DNA of 40,962 bases from Candidatus Gastranaerophilales bacterium. Lineage in GTDB: Bacteria > Cyanobacteriota > Vampirovibrionia > Gastranaerophilales > Gastranaerophilaceae. The stretch's first letter is position 1. Each line of letters opens with the position of its first letter. Below the pieces are notes generated by a model. The model saw only the letters and a program-made list of their open reading frames with translations, was not told where the DNA came from and did not search any database. Location of the stretch: positions 1 to 40,962 of the forward strand of contig CALUWH010000019.1 in NCBI GenBank assembly GCA_944324435.1, given 5' to 3'. Shown in pieces: positions 38,479 to 40,962 of the stretch. The position numbers and the translations under genes were made by a program.

Positions 38479-40962
38479 ATGGCTGAAAAACGTGTATGGC
38501 TATTTAGAGAGGGTAATGCAAATATGCGCAACCTCTTAGGCGGCAAAGGTGCAAACCTTGCAGAAATGACAAATTTAGGTTTACCGGTACCTCCGGGACT
38601 TACTATTACAACAGAAACTTGTATGGATTACATTAACCACGGCAACAAAATGCCTGAAGGTTTGATGGATGAAGTTAAAACAGCTCTGAAGGATGTTGAA
38701 GCACAAGCAGGAAAGAAATTCGGCGATACTTCAAATCCTTTATTAGTATCTGTACGTTCCGGTGCAAGAATTTCTATGCCGGGTATGATGGAAACCATTC
38801 TTAACCTCGGCTTAAATGATGAAACTGTTGAAGCAATGGTTAAATTAACTAATAATCCTAGATTTTGCTATGATTCATACAGAAGATTCTTAACAATGTT
38901 CGGCTCAGTGGCCTGGGAAATGGACAGACAAAAATACTTTGAATCAGAAGTAGAAAAAGTTAAAGAAAGAGAAGGCGTTAAATCTGATACTGAAGTATCT
39001 GCAGAAGGCTGGAAATCTCTTATTCCTATCTACAAAAAGACTATCAAAGAAGTAACTGGAAAAGAATTCCCACAAGATCCTTATGTTCAGCTTCAAGAAG
39101 CAATTGAAGCAGTATTCCGTTCTTGGAACATTCCTCGAGCAGTAGCTTACAGAAACATGAACAAAATCGATCACAACTTCGGTACTGCAGTTAACGTTCA
39201 AACAATGGTATTCGGTAACATGGGTGATGACTGTGCTACAGGTGTTTCATTCACTCGTAACCCTGCAACAGGTGAAAACAAATTCTACGGCGAATACTTA
39301 ACAAACGCTCAAGGTGAAGACGTTGTTGCAGGTATCAGAACTCCAAAACCGATTGCTGATTTGGAAACAGAAATGCCTGATTTGTACAAACAATACGTTG
39401 ATATTGCTAAAAAACTTGAACTTGGCTACAAAGATGTTCAAGATATGGAATTTACTATAGAAAGAGGTAAATTATACATTCTTCAAACACGTAACGGTAA
39501 GAGAACTGCAGCTGCTGCTGTAAGAATTGCTGTTGAAATGTGCAAAGAAGGTATTATCACAAAAGAAAGAGCTATTCAATTGGTTGATCCATACGCAGTA
39601 AATCAAATTTTGTTACCTTGCTTTGACGCTAAAGCCATGGAAGAAGCACACAAAGTTGCACATGGTGTAAATGCTTCTCCAGGTGCAGCAGTTGGTAAGA
39701 TTGTATTCGATACGGAAGAAGCTGCTCAAAGAGGCGCTGCAGGTGAAAAAGTTATCCTCGTAAGAATTGAAACCTGCCCGGATGATATTCACGGTATGGC
39801 AGTTGCTCAAGGTGTTTTAACACTAAGAGGCGGTGCTACTTCTCACGCAGCGGTTGTTGCAAAAGGTATGGGTAAACCATGCGTTGCAGGCTGCGAAGAT
39901 ATGAAGATTGACCTTGAAAACGAAACATTAACAGGTGCTGACGGTACAGTTTATCATAAGAACGATGTAATCTCTCTTGACGGCGGCAAAGGTCTTGTTA
40001 TGGACGGTGCTGTTAAATTAGCAGATGCTCAAATTGATGACAACTTTACTACATTCTTCCAGTGGGTTGATGAAATTAAGACAATGAAAGTTGAAGCTAA
40101 TGCTGATACTCCAAAAGATATTGCAAACGCTCTTAAATTCGGAACAGAAGGTGTAGGTCTTTGCAGAACAGAGCACATGTTCATGGATCCTGACAGATTA
40201 CCTTGGGTTCAAAAGATGATTATTGCAGGTACTCCGGAAGCCAGAAAAGAAGCATTAGATCACTTGCTCCCAATGCAATATTCTGATTTCTACAATATGT
40301 TCAAGGCTCTTGGTTCAGGCATGCCAATGACAGTAAGACTTTTAGACCCACCGCTTCACGAATTCTTACCTTCAAAAGAAGATTTGATTGCAGAAGTTGC
40401 TACTCTTAAAGCTCAAGGTAAAGACGCTAAAGAAAAAGAAGAACTTCTTCAGGTTGTAGAAGGACTTTCTGAATCTAACCCGATGATGGGCTTGAGAGGC
40501 TGCAGATTAGGCTTAACTTATCCTGAAATCAATGAAATGCAGGTTAGAGCAATCTTTGAAGCAGCATGTGACGCTAAAAAAGAAGGTGTTGACGTAATTC
40601 CTTACGTTATGATTCCTCTTATCGGCCACGTTAACGAGTTAAAAGTTGCAAAAGAAATTCTTGAAAGAGTTGCCGAAGATGTAATGAACGAAAAAGGTAT
40701 CAGAGTTGAATACAAATTCGGTACAATGATAGAAATTCCTCGTGCAGCATTAACAGCTGATGAGGTTGCTGAATACGCTGAATTCTTCTCATTCGGTACA
40801 AACGACTTGACTCAGATGACATTCGGCTATTCAAGAGACGACGCAGAAGGTAAATTCCTGAAACGTTACGTTGAACAGAAAATCCTTCCTGCTAACCCGT
40901 TTGAAACACTTGATACAAAGGGTGTTGGTAAGTTAATGGAAATGGCTATGGAAAAAGGTAAA
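38479..40962 (+). CDS. ppdK: Pyruvate, phosphate dikinase (3' end outside window)
   Basis: The first 828 codons of PPDK, which reversibly converts pyruvate, ATP and phosphate to phosphoenolpyruvate, AMP and PPi. The N-terminal ATP-grasp domain starts with GGKGANLAEMTNLGLPVPPG and includes SVRSGARISMPGMMETILNL. The swivelling phosphohistidine domain has H456 in GGATSHAAVVAKGMGKPCVA. The PEP/pyruvate TIM barrel has GLCRTEHMF, MGLRGCRLG, PLIGHVNEL and GTNDLTQMTFGYSRDD. The family is about 870-880 residues, so roughly 45-50 residues, including the active-site cysteine loop, lie beyond the end. A GGAGA site and regular codon use suggest high expression. In anaerobes lacking pyruvate kinase it serves glycolysis, consistent with gpmI in this window. 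Confidence 0.98.
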   Translation, partial: MAEKRVWLFREGNANMRNLLGGKGANLAEMTNLGLPVPPGLTITTETCMDYINHGNKMPEGLMDEVKTALKDVEAQAGKKFGDTSNPLLVSVRSGARISMPGMMETILNLGLNDETVEAMVKLTNNPRFCYDSYRRFLTMFGSVAWEMDRQKYFESEVEKVKEREGVKSDTEVSAEGWKSLIPIYKKTIKEVTGKEFPQDPYVQLQEAIEAVFRSWNIPRAVAYRNMNKIDHNFGTAVNVQTMVFGNMGDDCATGVSFTRNPATGENKFYGEYLTNAQGEDVVAGIRTPKPIADLETEMPDLYKQYVDIAKKLELGYKDVQDMEFTIERGKLYILQTRNGKRTAAAAVRIAVEMCKEGIITKERAIQLVDPYAVNQILLPCFDAKAMEEAHKVAHGVNASPGAAVGKIVFDTEEAAQRGAAGEKVILVRIETCPDDIHGMAVAQGVLTLRGGATSHAAVVAKGMGKPCVAGCEDMKIDLENETLTGADGTVYHKNDVISLDGGKGLVMDGAVKLADAQIDDNFTTFFQWVDEIKTMKVEANADTPKDIANALKFGTEGVGLCRTEHMFMDPDRLPWVQKMIIAGTPEARKEALDHLLPMQYSDFYNMFKALGSGMPMTVRLLDPPLHEFLPSKEDLIAEVATLKAQGKDAKEKEELLQVVEGLSESNPMMGLRGCRLGLTYPEINEMQVRAIFEAACDAKKEGVDVIPYVMIPLIGHVNELKVAKEILERVAEDVMNEKGIRVEYKFGTMIEIPRAALTADEVAEYAEFFSFGTNDLTQMTFGYSRDDAEGKFLKRYVEQKILPANPFETLDTKGVGKLMEMAMEKGK

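Noticed and set aside
38944..39810. Minus-strand frames inside ppdK
   Set aside because: Cys/Phe/Ser-rich shadows of the ppdK coding strand.

Overview
The window looks like chromosome from an AT-rich, diderm, probably anaerobic, host-associated bacterium. It has an Lpt envelope-transport operon, pyruvate phosphate dikinase, an acyl-CoA-dehydratase-activase-like ATPase and several orphan proteins that open with short hydrophobic-N-F-K/R motifs. My best guess is the non-photosynthetic cyanobacterial sister group (Melainabacteria/Vampirovibrionia, order Gastranaerophilales). That placement rests on remembered protein style and not on a marker gene.

Layout. Positions 1-5,035 are accessory DNA around an initiator tRNA (2701-2777, minus). 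To its left are a tyrosine integrase and, tail to tail with it, an ApeA/HEPN-like candidate anti-phage gene. To its right are frameshifted remnants, an XRE regulator divergent from an Fe-S HhH-GPD DNA glycosylase, a 25-codon membrane peptide and a resolvase-like tail. Positions 5,061-16,855 are mostly housekeeping: an orphan histidine kinase, a SNF2 helicase whose gene ends in a G10 tract and a duplicated 3' tail, gpmI, mazG, a secreted parvulin, an EamA transporter, ruvA and the coupled potassium-uptake pair trkA-trkH.

Positions 17,019-22,668 hold lineage-type genes: a HEAT-like acidic protein, an unrecognised surface-like protein, two tandem membrane-anchored AAA+ ATPases (the second with a Walker B Asp-to-Asn change) and a HigBA-type toxin-antitoxin pair whose toxin has an in-frame TGA. 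Positions 22,673-26,962 (minus) hold a TPR-glycosyltransferase followed upstream by the lptC-lptA-TPR operon, joined by TAATG junctions. Positions 26,963-27,794 are non-coding or degraded and hold a cluster of DnaA-box-like 9-mers, a perfect 28-bp palindrome and a TTA/AAT-rich tract, with genes pointing away on both sides: a candidate replication origin or large regulatory hub.

An AGCS amino-acid/sodium symporter follows, with a strong terminator, and then a roughly 280-nt gene-free stretch closed by a 12-bp terminal stem and rich in internal pairing: a candidate structured RNA with a 9-codon ORF whose ribosome site is sequestered. After it come the activase-like ATPase, two tandem cytoplasmic-looking 5'-nucleotidase paralogues (minus), a two-gene unit encoding a 1216-residue EF-hand protein and a 209-residue partner (possible toxin/effector plus partner), and the 5' 828 codons of ppdK, which runs off the window.

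Regulation. Several genes (mazG, the EamA gene, trkA, the toxin) have a -10 hexamer ending 7-8 nt before the ATG and no Shine-Dalgarno, suggesting leaderless mRNAs. Others carry clear AGGAG sites. Nothing was searched against a database; all family names come from motif recognition.
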